This document shows positions 18,864 through 30,589 of a stretch of 64,000 nucleotides of DNA, in pieces. Positions within the stretch are counted from its first letter, which is position 1; each line of letters opens with the position of its first letter. The DNA comes from Zeus faber (Eukaryota > Chordata > Actinopteri > Zeiformes > Zeidae). The DNA is taken from the NCBI GenBank assembly GCA_960531495.1, contig OY482860.1, positions 11,762,799-11,826,798 on the forward strand. The letters run 5' to 3'. A program made the position numbers and the translations under genes. The notes beneath the pieces were generated by a model. That model saw only the letters and a list, made by a program, of their open reading frames with translations. It searched no databases and had not been told where the DNA came from.

Positions 18864-19662
18864 TTTTAAATTTGCAATTCAACTCGAACCCTAACTTGTT
18901 TGACATGATGATGAAAAGTCTTAATTATTCCAGGGTGTAAATTAGGAACAACTGTTCTAACCCCAGTCATGTGTCACATTCTCAGTATATTATGTGTGTG
19001 TGTGAGAGCGTGTTGGTCCTGATTTGAGGCGATAGCGAGTAAGTGATGTCTGGGAGGGCTATGCCAACCATGCCAGGCTGTTGGACTTGTGTGACCGGCA
19101 GGGTTTTGGGACGGGGGCGGGGTGGAGGGTGTGAGGGGGGGTGGGGGCGGGGGTGAGGTCTTAGATTACACGCCTGCTTTCTGCTTTCTGGACGTGACTT
19201 CCCCTGGGACCCCAGCCAGGTAAACTGTCAAAGCCTACTTCCTCCCGAGCAGCGGGCCACTTTTAAAGAAAGGGTCTGGATCACACAACCCCCGATGCCC
19301 CCCCAACCACCCACCCACCCCACCCCACCATCCACCACCACCGCCCCGTTTTGACCTCACCCCCTCCACGATGGCTTCATCATATCTCCCCCTTTTTTTA
19401 ATCCCAGGACTTAGCTCCTCTCTGGGTGTCTTGTGACAAGAGAGTAGCATAGTGCATAGTTACTCACAGAGACAATGGGAAAATCATATTTATTTATTAT
19501 TTATTATTATTATATATATATAAAATTATGTATTTATTTACTTTAAGTTGTATAATATCTATATATAAAATATACTTTTAAAATGTATATTTGAATTTGT
19601 TTTACCCTATACATTTTTTTTCTCTTTTTTTGACTTCCACTGTTCTGTCAACTTACGTTGCT

Positions 19663-19694
19663 CCATTCAGGTTAAAAAGGTATAACCTGAATGG
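19663..19694. repeat. 12-bp perfect hairpin before a LINE-like tail
   Basis: CCATTCAGGTTA and its exact inverse flank an 8-base loop. AATAAAGTTTTATCTAATCTAATC follows, looking like a retroposon 3' end. Confidence 0.7.
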
Positions 19695-20097
19695 CAGAAT
19701 AAAGTTTTATCTAATCTAATCTTCTATTCATCCCCGTGACAGAGGAGGCTGTGCTCCCCTTACAGAGTCCAGTGTTCGCTGCATGTTACAGCTCTTATCT
19801 TCTCCCTGCGCTAATAAACTATGCCTTGTGATCTGTTTTTCCGTATTTTGTTATTGATGATCCATTTTGCAGCCGCTTCACAAGAGCTCCATGTGTGACA
19901 TCACACCATGTAAATATCTCTAACAGGCAGGGTTGGAGAAAAAAAACCTACGAAAAAAAACAAAAAACAACTGCTCGTACGTATTTTTAACCTCATAAAT
20001 CAGCAGCTTAACATATACACTCAGCATCCTCCGGGCCAAAAGCACGCGTGCGCGTTAGGAACGGCCTCAACAGCGTCCGAACACGCATGTGCACCCG

Positions 20098-20129
20098 CAC
20101 ACACACACAAGCACACACACACATGCACG

Positions 20130-20165
<36 letters not shown>
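20098..20165 (+). repeat. (AC)n microsatellite, imperfect
   Basis: AC repeat with GC and AT variants. Another AC tract lies at 20575-20613, and a shorter one at 14906-14946. Confidence 0.93.
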
Positions 20166-20167
<2 letters not shown>

Positions 20168-20573
20168 ACATAAGATCATCCCTCGCTCCGGATTGTTGGA
20201 CATGAACTTCCTCACTCTCTGCCGGACACGGGATTCCTTCTCAAGCTCGATTTCCAAAGTCTCCCCGATTCCTACTTCATAACTTCACTTTTAAAGTTAA
20301 TCTTGTTTTAAGATTTAAGCGGGTTATCACAACAAACAACTATTCCGTTTCCTGGTGGGTCGCGACTAATGCATTACCTATGGGACACACCGGGAAATAG
20401 TCATGTCCCTGTGACATTGTGTCTCTTTAAAAGAAGTTGTCCAACACCAAAGTAACAGGAATGGAAATGCATTACATGTTGAGACAACAAATACTGTTTG
20501 GATGTTACAGGTCGTGTTAGGTAGGAACCGCATTCATGGAATACCCAGACTGATGATATGGGACAACCCTCCC

Positions 20574-20615
<42 letters not shown>

Positions 20616-21715
20616 CACATATCTGCCCCATTAATTCCCATCCACTTATAAGGGCGTGTGCTGTATGTTGCACCTATTACTGGCCTTTTTTGGGACATTG
20701 TTAACAATGCTTATTAAGAAACAATTTGAAACAACTTTAAATATTTAAACAGGCCTAATTGGCAGCTTTATGGGAAGTTGTTGGGGTGTTCCAAAAATCT
20801 TTAGCCCTGGTTTTAATGTCAAACTAAGATTTATACCAAATGAGGGCTTGGGGAGGGAAATATGGGAATAAATTATGATATATGTCATCAAGAGACATTA
20901 TAATACATAATGGTACTCAAAGGTGCTTGCGTGCAACAGTTAAGAAATACATCAGAGTCATCATCTTTGGTTTTTTTCAATCCTTACCCTTGTTTTATTG
21001 CAGGTTGCAAAGTCAAGTTGATGACCTGGATCAAAATCTATTTACCTTTAATTTATTTAATTTGTATAAAACCATTACAGCGTCAGCGAGAGATAGAAGC
21101 CAAGGGAAACATCTGACCGTTCCATTTCATCCAATCAGGGGGAAAGACACGGGACGGGGTAATCACATTAACGGGCGATGAAAGGCCACGCAAATATATT
21201 TCAAAGAAAAGGAACAAAAAAAAAGTATAAAGGCTTTATGGCTTTTCCAGCGCGTTGCAACATCTCTAGATGCGGAAAACCATCCATCAAGTCTCTATCG
21301 GGATGACACCGTCCAGATGTGTGTTCTGTGAAGCTGAGGCAGCCTCCTCCACTGTGTGTAAACAGGAAACCCATCTGTAAATCAATGGGCGACATCATCT
21401 GTTCCTTTTGTCACATTTCATTTGTTTTCTTTCTCCTTTCTTTTTTTATTTAGGGGGTTTTCTTTCCCGCTCTCTCTGTTTCAGCGTCATCATCACTAAT
21501 CATCATCACCAATCATCATCACTAATCATCATGGTCGGTCGCCCTGGTTTTAAAATAAACAACAGCACGGCCGCCATAGAAGCAGAGTGAGAAATGACTG
21601 GCTGTAGCCAGGTGTATAGCCACCCTACACATTGATATTTATATCTCAAAATTCCCTTGCGGCCAAGGAGGAGGTGAATTGTGACTGACAAAGACACAAG
21701 TTTCAGACTGGACAT

Positions 21716-22457
21716 TTAAAGTGGAACTATTATGCTCCTTTTCCCCAAGCTAATAGGTCTCTGAGGTCCCCAAAACAAAAAATACCACTCAGATTATGCA
21801 TTCAAGGCCTTCTAACAGGCATGCAATCAGGGTGGATTGCATGCCTGTTAGAAGGCCTTGAAAAGGTCTGAAAAGGGGCTGTTTTTATGGGAGGAGCCAC
21901 CCTCCCAAGGCCCCCAGTTCTGTGAGCCAATGGGGTTTGAGCGTGGCTTTCGGGTTCTGTCCACCAAAATCTGTTTCTGAACAGATTTGAGGTGAGAAAT
22001 AAGCAATCCAGTCGCTGAATCTGCACTCATATGTGATCTACAAGGCTTCATTTAAAAGTTCGTTCCTACTTTGGTTGCCCTGCTCCAGGCTTGCGGGAGA
22101 CACTCACACACACGTTTTTTGTTTAATGTAAACGTCTGAAAATTAAATAAAATAAATGCATCGACAATAAAAATAAACACAGTTTTTATTGGTTTTGCTT
22201 GGAGAAACGCACAGCGGATCGGATGGAGCAGATAAACATATAAAGAAATCCATGATGAGCTGACGTCAGCTCGTGCAGAGTAGAATAAACTTTGCGTTCA
22301 GAGCGGTCGGAAGCCTCAGCATTTTGTTCACAGCGATTACTTTGTCATTAGTTCACCTTGTTATTTCACACTTTGACAACGTTGAATATGAACATCCCAC
22401 ATTTTAACATTATTTATATGACAGAGAATAAGGAAAAGTATAGTAGTTCCCCTTTAA
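21716..22457. mobile_element. Non-autonomous DNA transposon with long palindrome inside
   Basis: The left end (TTAAAGTGGAACTATTATG) and the inverted right end (TTAAAGGGGAACTACTATA) match with few changes, and TTAA occurs at both borders. Length is about 742 bp with no transposase. Near the left end are 28-bp perfectly inverted arms (21801-21828 and 21835-21862) around a 6-base loop. TTAA borders would fit piggyBac-type targeting, but the family is not proven. Confidence 0.75.
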
Positions 22458-22654
22458 GGAACATGAGCATGAATTTGGCAAAAGTTATACACTGTACACC
22501 AGTATTTGAAGTTATTTTTAATTTAAAGATTCTCAGATCCTGTACAGTATATACATCTATGTATTCACACCCAAAGCCGTCAGCAACATTGCATTTCATA
22601 TATTCAATTTGTTTTTACAAATTTACCTTTATTTGAATATTTGGCCATTTTTTT

Positions 22655-22765
22655 TTTGCTTTTTCAGACTGCTCAGCTCTTTAAGCTGTCTGTACAGCGA
22701 TGCACCAATGGCAAATTCCTCGAATTTGAAATGTGCTCCTCCCAATAAACACCTTCCGATTCTGG
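22655..22765 (+). mobile_element. LINE-like 3' tail
   Basis: TTTTTCAGACTGCTCAGCTC, GATGCACCAATGG, AAATTCCTCG and CCCAATAAACACC parallel 60095-60200 in order. This layout is typical of fish L2-like LINE ends. Non-coding fragment. Confidence 0.5.
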
Positions 22766-23207
22766 TTCGGACCATAATTAAAAAGGATCCTCACTCCAAT
22801 CGTAAAATGGTAACAATTTGGCAAACATTCCGTCAGCCTCGGACCCAACAGCTGATGCACGGTCGCCAGCTTGGCGACCGCTTCTAAAAGGGAAGCGTCG
22901 GGTCCCGGTGAAAACCCTCTCTGCGGATGTTCTCGGCGAGGTTCAAATTCCCCATTTTCTTCCCTCCAGCTGTTACAAGGGAGAAGACAACCGCCCCCCC
23001 AGCCCCCTCCCCTTTACCGGCTGTAAACTCCACCCGCACCATCTGGACCGGTGGAAGGCTGCGGAGTTGAAAGGCTCCCACACCTGCACCTCCTCTGAAA
23101 CTCCTCCACCCAGACCCTCGCTCCAAAACGGCCCCAAAACCCCTAACATCCTATTGACAAGACCAATTAGCACTAATGTGTGGTGGCTGTACCGTGGCAC
23201 CTCCCAT

Positions 23208-23211
23208 CGCG

Positions 23212-23292
<81 letters not shown>
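23208..23292 (+). repeat. Compound (CG)n(AC)n microsatellite
   Basis: Thirteen bases of CG alternation run directly into 72 bases of AC. Alternating CG next to AC is a classic Z-DNA-forming layout. Confidence 0.96.
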
Positions 23293-23295
<3 letters not shown>

Positions 23296-24605
23296 AATGA
23301 CTTAATAACTAACACCTGGTGGCTGTAGTAAAGAAACAGCTGTCTTCCATGGCCGAGATCAATTCTTCACTGAAATGTCCATAGTCAACTAGTGATGTCA
23401 TTACCTGACAAATGTACGAGTAATGACGAGTATTGACAAGTATTCACTATTCCATAGGGGTAACGTCTTCTTCTTCTTCTTCCTTCTCTTCGGGCTGCTC
23501 CCGTTAGGGGTCGCCACAGCGGATCAACTGCCTCCAACACCTTCTGTTCTGCGCATCTTCCTCCCTTACACCGACCCCCTGCATGTCCTCCCTCACCACA
23601 TCCATAAACCTGAGTGTTTGACTCAAAAACTTGGGATACCAGAAAGACCATTCTTAACTTGAAAAGTTAGGTTCACTTACTTCTCAACCCTGGGGCCTTT
23701 TTAAAATATTTCATAGCACAACATCGCCGAGCGCTTCACGAGTGAGAAACTGACCACCCTGCTGCAGCTCCTCACTGTGATTAAAAGCAGCCCAATCGGG
23801 GGAAACGTTTAAGCCTTGAAAAAAAAACCCTGTTAAATCTGCTTTTTTGGAAAACGGTAGTCGTCACATGTGTATATTGTCTTGAACAGCAGTGGTTGAA
23901 CTTTTTTTTTTGCAATTGCCACAGTACATCCAAAGCGTAACGTTGGCCACAGTAGGTTGGTCGCCAGTAGGTATGCAGAGCAACTTCCCGTTTCTAGTCT
24001 CTATTTTAGCATGGATGTAGCCAAAAGACTCCCCTAAAAAATTCGCTGAAAAACCTGCTGAACCTAAAATGCACAAACCATTTTTAACATACGACCAGTG
24101 TTTGACTGTATTGTGAACTTGCCATTTTTTAAAAAGGAGATTGAACATATTTCCTTAAGGCTTAAACATTTGCCCCATTGACTGCATTGAAGCACGGTGA
24201 AGAGCTGCAGCAGAGTGGTCCGTTCCTCAATAGTAAAGCGTTCAGGTTTAGGAGGCTGGGCTATGGACAGTTAAAAATGATGGGAACCAACGTTTTAATA
24301 AGAAAAATACTAAACCTGTCCTTTAAAAATTGGCATTTGTCATCCGATTTCCAGCACAAGCCAGTCCCATTGGAAATGTTTGACGAACAATTTCATACAA
24401 TAAACATTTTATCTAGTTTCCTTCATTCAACAATGTCAGACGAGATCAGCTGAAAATACTCTGGATTTCTTCATCCCCTTAGTAATCTGACCCCCCCCAG
24501 GAAAAAAAAAAAACTGGAGTCGGGCCATGTCCAGCGGGCACTTGCTGCTGCCATAACCAGAACCTAAATAGCACCGCCGGACTCTGAGATCAGTCCCCGG
24601 CGGCA

Positions 24606-24606
<1 letters not shown>

Positions 24607-24658
<52 letters not shown>
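24607..24658 (+). repeat. (GT)n microsatellite
   Basis: About 52 bp of GT. Confidence 0.95.
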
Positions 24659-24660
<2 letters not shown>

Positions 24661-25098
24661 GGTAATCAGCTCGTCCAGGAATAAATACCTCAGTGATACC
24701 ACTTTGTCACGCCAGCTTGCATCATGACCCGACGTGACACAAAACCCAAGCTCCAAATATCAATACGCCCTCCACTTGTCATGGTGGCTCTTGGTCCACC
24801 AGTAAAATCCCCTTAAAGCAAACCATACCTCCATGTGCCTCCACTGAAAGGGAATTCATAACGACCGCTCTCCTCACTTCGTATAATAACTCGGGACAAT
24901 CTCTGCCGCCGAAAAATAAGCCCAGATTTCGGCCGAAGCTTCATCGAGTCGCCCCGAGTTTTCCCCCGAAACACGACGGACTGAACCGTATTATTCACAC
25001 AGGAACTCAATGAAACACATAGATTAAGGTTAAAGTAGGAGTAGTAGATATTTTTCCCCAAAAACCATCCAAAACACCCAACACACAGCAGTCCAGCC

Positions 25099-25149
25099 AC
25101 ACACACGCACGCACACATGTACGCACGCAGGCACGCACGCACACACACG

Positions 25150-25195
<46 letters not shown>
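25099..25195 (+). repeat. (AC)n / (GCAC)n microsatellite
   Basis: Mixed GCAC units leading to pure AC, about 190 bp beyond the exon 2 donor inside inferred intron 2. Confidence 0.94.
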
Positions 25196-25196
<1 letters not shown>

Positions 25197-25387
25197 CTGA
25201 GTGCAGCAAAATGCAGTGATTTAAGGATCGAAGCAGCTCAGGTTATTAGTGGAGTTTCGCCAACTGACTTGAGCTCAGGAGGTGGGGAGGTGGGAAAGGG
25301 CCGGTTCGGTGGCATTGTTGGGGACAGGGAGGTGAGGTTGGGGGTCGGGTGGGGAGGTTAATGGTTTCAATGGATAACGGGGCTTAC

Positions 25388-25457
25388 CTGGCGGACACAA
25401 GCAGTTGGAGGAAGCTTCCCGAATCTTTCGCGTCTTAGAAAGCCATTCTGAAAGTTT
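25388..25457 (-). CDS. Transmembrane (MACIT) collagen alpha chain, exon 2, residues 96-118 plus one base
   Basis: This 70-bp exon is too short to appear among 60-codon frames. Seen: acceptor TTTCCGTAG at its 5' side, donor CCAG/GTAAGC at its 3' side. It starts in phase 0, exactly as exon 1 ends, and encodes KLSEWLSKTRKIREASSNCLCPP plus the first base of a Gly codon. RKIR (105-108) before EA is a minimal RxxR furin-type site, and C114/C116 form the CxCPPG motif. Known of the family: XXIII and XXV carry KIRxAREAPSECxCP just before the first Gly-X-Y run, and proprotein convertases shed the ectodomain there. The REA-three residues-C spacing matches XXIII/XXV; XIII has a longer gap. Identity rests on matching phase, consensus splice sites and this motif together. 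Intron 1 is 8,422 bp. The next exon must begin with the last two bases of Gly119. Confidence 0.87.
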
Positions 25458-25470
25458 CTACGGAAAGAGC

Positions 25471-25488
25471 AGAGAGAGAGAGAGAGAG
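25471..25488 (+). repeat. (AG)n microsatellite acting as exon 2 polypyrimidine tract
   Basis: Nine AG units. On the minus strand these are (CT)n at about -14 to -31 from the exon 2 acceptor, the position of the polypyrimidine tract. Confidence 0.85.
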
Positions 25489-25527
25489 AAAGAAGGGAGG
25501 GTGTTAAATGTTATTATTAATAAAAAC

Positions 25528-25562
<35 letters not shown>
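25528..25562 (+). repeat. (AAT)n microsatellite
   Basis: About eleven AAT units. Larger AAT/ATT tracts lie at 48667-48745 and 55199-55286. Confidence 0.93.
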
Positions 25563-25564
<2 letters not shown>

Positions 25565-26471
25565 CCACAATCTTCTTGTATTTCCCCTTTTCCCAATGCT
25601 AAGCAAATCATAAAGGAAACGTAAAGGAAGCAGTTAAAAACACAGAAAAGAGTTTAAAAACATAGATGAATTCTAATGCATTCTAAGAAGAATACTAAGA
25701 TGAATTCGAGCATACTTTCAACAAACTATTTTTGTTCAAGAGTCATGATCTGACGCCTGTTGCCAAAAAAGCATTACTCGAAAAGTGCCTCAGCGCTGGC
25801 TAGAGTTACAGTCATAGACGGTATGTTTAGAGCAAAGACCTTTCTCTGCGGAATGATGGTGAATCCATTGAAAAGAAGCCCTGAACTGTATTTTAACTAA
25901 ATACGTAAATGAAAACTCGCAGGTTGTAGGGGAAACAGACACCAGATGTTGATATCAACTTTATGAAGACAATAAAAAATGAATGCACGTCCTACTGCCT
26001 GCAGTCCCCTGAGTACTTCATGGCGTACGTAATGGAATAAGCTGCTACGGTGCACCTCAAAAACGACCGGAATGGCTTTCACAAACCTCAGGAAAAAACT
26101 GGGGAGTATTTTAAATGTCAAACAATACGAGAGCCTCATGCCGAATCAATCGCAGAAGTGCGCTCTCGGATATTCTTCTCCCTCTTGTAATGTTATTATT
26201 CAGGAGTCCCAGGAATGTATTGGGTTGATACTGGCAGAGCGCGCTGCCGACTGGAGAAGTCTTCAAGTGAGCTGTAAAGTTGCTCGCTTTGGCCTTTTTT
26301 TCGGAGCCAAAGTGAAGCTAAAACCTGAGGCAAAGACAGCAGCTGAGGGGGGCGTGGAAAGCAGCGTTACCTCCACTAGGCAGAGGTGGAAAGTCCGTGT
26401 ACAGAAGGTCAAATTCCACTCGGGATTTTGAGTCAACCGCGCTTATAGCTCCATTAGTTGGACCTCTAGGT

Positions 26472-26999
26472 CAGTGTTTCTCAAATGGGGGTAATCATAC
26501 CCCTCTGGGTACTCCGAAAATTTAAAAAAAAAGTTACATAATATTGGTTATATATAATGCACATACATCACCATGTGTTCATTTTATTTATTTTTTCTCC
26601 CAATGCCAGTGAAGGGGGTATTCAGCTGAAAAAGGACCTTTTTCTTTTTTTCAGCGCCTGTCCTGCCTCGTCGGGACAATGTCACTAAATCAGCTGATCA
26701 GTGGTTGGGGCTAAAACATGGAAACAGGATTTTTCCCTTTCTGAACCTGGAATCTTCCACCTGTTTGACTAGGGAACTAGAGGAACACCGTGGAGACTCG
26801 TCTGAACTGAAAACAGCCAAGACAAGCCCAGTCATAAAGTCACAAAGAAAATTGTCTGTAGGCCTATAAATAAAATCAGTACAAAGAAAATAAAAAATAA
26901 GCAATCATTAAAGAAAATCCTATTCATGAAGCCTTGGCCATTTTTAGGTTTTCTCAACGTAAAATGCATGCCTTTTATCAAATTATAGGTTGAGAACAC
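26472..26999. mobile_element. hAT-like non-autonomous element
   Basis: The left end CAGTGTTTCTCAAATG and the right end GGTTGAGAACACC are inverted relatives of the CAGTG-TTCTCAA termini typical of hAT elements. About 528 bp of AT-rich sequence lies between, with no transposase frame. No clear 8-bp target duplication was found. Lies in intron 1. Confidence 0.5.
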
Positions 27000-27544
27000 C
27001 AAAAAAAGAGTGTTAGGATTTAAAGCCTTCATTAATTAATCCAATGGCTTCAGCCTCTTTTTTTTTTCGTTTTTTGTTTTCATCTGATGACTACATTTTT
27101 CAGTGTATACATTCAGTCATTACAGTCTGAGCACACACTATTAAAAACATGCAGATGTCCAGTTAGTGATCCAGGTGTCTAGTTAAGTCAGCGCTGACAT
27201 CATATACAGTACATATGACACTACATCACTTATGATGCATAGGTCAGACTCTCGCACGGCAGCTGGGGTGGACTGCTCAATTCTTTTGGGAAACAGAGGG
27301 AGGCAGGGTGATACAAATGGAGGGCTGGATGTTTGAGGGGATGCATTCTCCGCCTCTCAGCCTCCCGACTTTAATGGTAACCTGATGCCCGAGTTTTTGA
27401 TCTGGGTTTAACATTCTATTTTGAAAGGATGACAGTGGCTCTGGCCATCGCGTAGTAGTCAGATTAGTGGTAAGACCTGGCGGTACTGGTCTGAGGGGGT
27501 GATGAACTGGGAGGTTTTTCAGACGAGTACTTCCTGAGTTCTTT

Positions 27545-28060
27545 ATCATGTCGATAGTGTGATACGAGACTAGATATCGTCTGGGATTCTGGTTTATTAT
27601 TGTGACGGTTAAATGTTGTCTAGAAAGAGCAGTTTTCTGAACAACATAGACTGTTCTAGCTGCTCTAACCAATGTCTTGACCTAATGGTTGGTCATCATA
27701 TCCACATTAATAATGATTGTTTCGCAAATATGTATTGTGTGGAAATACCTAATGAAAGCACAAATAGCCATCTCTAAAATATCGTTATCGAGGTATTCGT
27801 CAATTTTCATCATGTTAAATTTTTTTCAATATCACCATGCCCTAGTTGCCTGCAACATTCAGTTTTTTGGGTTTTTTTTGCATATGGCTGTTTTGCAAAT
27901 GGAAATTTGAAATTTGCGAATTTTGACCAATACCTTGATATTGATAATTTGACGATGTATTTTGGATATTAATACCAAGCAAGTAGAGGCATTGATTAGA
28001 ACAGCTAGAACAGTCAATGCAATTCAAAAAATGGCATCACTATCATAGTATAAGTTTATA
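27545..28060 (+). repeat. Dispersed repeat family R2, longest copy
   Basis: Contains both the 3080-type block (from 27571) and the 12240-type block (from 27955), so it links the two shorter copies into one family of at least 500 bp. AT-rich, non-coding, in intron 1. Family not named. Confidence 0.65.
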
Positions 28061-29891
28061 ACAGTGTTATAATGCATGTCTACCAAATGTACAAGAGCTA
28101 TCTAGCTGATATTGCACATTAGACAAAACACCCAACAGATGGAAATGCATCTAATTCCAATTTTATTTGTTGTCAATCCCTTGAAATTTGGTTGGAAACA
28201 ATGATTGTGGACGGTTTAACCAAAAGATTGTGATCTATTCAAAAAATTGGGCTCCACCCATGCTTATGTGAAATCAATATAATATACAGTATATACTGCA
28301 TTTATAGTTATTTATACTGTATACTATATTTAAACTGCTTTCAACAGTTTAGACATATGCAAAACTTCGATTGAATAAATGATTACACTGGGTCTAATCG
28401 TTTACTATTTGCTGCTGCTATTTGTGTGAATTCCGCAGCCGTCACCAACTGCTCTAACGAGTAGCAGAGCTCCCAGACACTTCTCCATGAGTGTGCTGTT
28501 TCTTTTTAGGCTGTCTGAAACCACGTGGAGTTTCAATAACACACCCAACACACACTTGATATTCTCTCCCTGCCATACACCCCATTGTACGGTAAACTAT
28601 GAACGCATATTCCTCACATATGTCAAGGTGCCCATCAATCTGTTTTTGTTGTTGCATACAATATTGTATGTGTGCATGTGTGTACAGTCTGCGTATGTGG
28701 GGCCCCCAGGCCATCAGCGAATATTGGGGGCCCCCAGCACCTTCCTTCAGCACCACATATACTTTACACTGTATTGGGTGACAGGTCATGGGGGAGGCGG
28801 TTGAGGAGGTGGGGGGGTGGGGGAGAGTCTGCTTTTTGGACTTTTCCGCACCTCGAAACGTGGCCTGCAGCTCCCACTGAGCTTCTGCAGAGAGTGTGCA
28901 CGACTGGCAGGTGACAAACCCAGTGAGACGGCCTAGTGGATGATTGGAAATGTTAAAAGTGGAGGGGGAGGGGGTGGCGGTTTAAGCTCAAATTCAAAGT
29001 TTAAAGCTTCAGGCTTCAGCTCAAGATTTGGTTTTAAAAAAGGAGAATATAATGTATGATACTGTAAAAAAAATTATAGAATGACATGTGAGATGTGTAG
29101 AGGATCAAAAGTGCGTACCAGCTGTAGATATAAAAGGCCGGGCCCACGCTCATATACAAAGCGCCGCATCCGAGTGGTTGACAAGGAGGGCAACCACAGG
29201 AAGATGGTTGGCCAATGGCCCAAATCTGGTTGCCGGAGCCATCTGGGCAACTGTAATTGTAATTGTCAAGCTGTGGAAGGTTGTTTTATTTGTAACTGAG
29301 CAGACTCAACCACTGTTACCACAAACAATGTCCCACAGTGACCTAGTGGAGTCTTCCCTTGAAGACCTGGTTTAAAGGGGGGCTTTGAGTGAAAAGTCTC
29401 AGTTTTGAGTGAAACCAACACAGACGTCTTTTAACAAAAGGCCACATCTGGGGTTGTGTGACATTAATAATGGCTATTTATACACACAGACCTAAACAAA
29501 GAGGCCGGCGTCGCCCAGGGCCAAAGTGGAGATGAAGAGAGGGGAGGTCCTCCTCGCTGGGCCCCAAACCACCCAGCTTAGATCTGCCGCCCTCTGTGTA
29601 CACTGACTTCTGGTGACTGACAGCAACTGACACAGGGCTTAGACAACCTTCATGGTATTGTACTGTAGGACTTACTTTAGGACTCTAAAATGTGCACATT
29701 AGCGTATATAATACATAAGTTGTGAATTTTTCACAACCCCAAGCATTTAAAACCCTCTTGCCTGTGTCTCCTTTGTATTCTAAATGTATTCTCTGATGTG
29801 TGTTCAATAATGAACAGTTGTAACTTCTATAATCGGCTATAAAGTCCTCAGAGGACTGGGGCGCCCCTCTCCATTAAGCACACAACTAAAA

Positions 29892-30148
29892 CAGTGATCC
29901 TCTAAGTGGGGTCCGGGGACCTCCCAGTGGGTTTTTTGAAAGGTTCCAAGGGGGTCCCAGCAATACTTAAACGTCACTGTTATTTTGTTGTTTCCTATTA
30001 TCTCTCTAAATATTATTACGTATTATTATTATATTTACCAATAAAACTCCTCAAATTGGGCTCCCACAGACACAAGATATATCAAATGGGGTCCACAGCC
30101 TTACATATAACATTGAGAGTACATATGAAGGTTGAGAAGCACAGCTTT
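29892..30148. mobile_element. Short hAT-like MITE
   Basis: The left end CAGTGATCCTCTAAGTGGGG and the right end GGTTGAGAAGCACAG are imperfect inverted repeats of hAT type. The body contains GGGGTCC-rich sequence seen in such elements (GTGGGGTCCGGGGACC, AATGGGGTCCACAG). About 257 bp, non-coding. Confidence 0.55.
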
Positions 30149-30169
30149 AGGAGATGCCCACGAGTGAAA

Positions 30170-30171
<2 letters not shown>

Positions 30172-30200
<29 letters not shown>

Positions 30201-30206
30201 CGTGCG
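30172..30206 (+). repeat. (GT)n microsatellite
   Basis: About 35 bp, ending in GCGTGCGTGCG variants, just after the hAT-like MITE. Confidence 0.92.
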
Positions 30207-30589
30207 TGTTTGGGGGTGATAAAAGTTTGGCCAAAGCAAACAAAGGAGGAGTAAACAAGAAAACAGGGGGACTGTGGACTGCAGTCCTAGTTGAAAAGTG
30301 TGTTAGTGTAGCTGTGGAAGTCGTCAATTAAAGGCCAAAATGTGAGGCAAATGTTAAAAGGCCAGAGTGAGATTTTATTGGAGTGGTTTGATTGGACGAC
30401 TTGTGTGCCAAAAGCATTTTCTGTTCTTCATTTCTATGCACAATTAAGGATTAAAACATAATTATCCTAAAACGGTTAAGCCCCATTCACCCCTAATGCT
30501 CCATTTGAAGTGAATGTGAAACACTGCTTGTTTAATTAGGGGTCCAGCGTGAAATGTGGTAACCTTATCGTTTTTGTTCAAATGATTAT

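Larger units (their letters stand above)
22458..25387. other. No gene seen; LINE-like tail and microsatellites only
   Basis: A CCCC-rich, moderately GC-rich patch at 22970-23140 gives frames on both strands without recognisable motifs. The region 24813-25190 is open on the minus strand only because of the AC repeat and chance. Confidence 0.45.

Noticed and set aside
26072-26431. 119-codon plus-strand frame in intron 1
   Set aside because: No recognised domain and no splice context.
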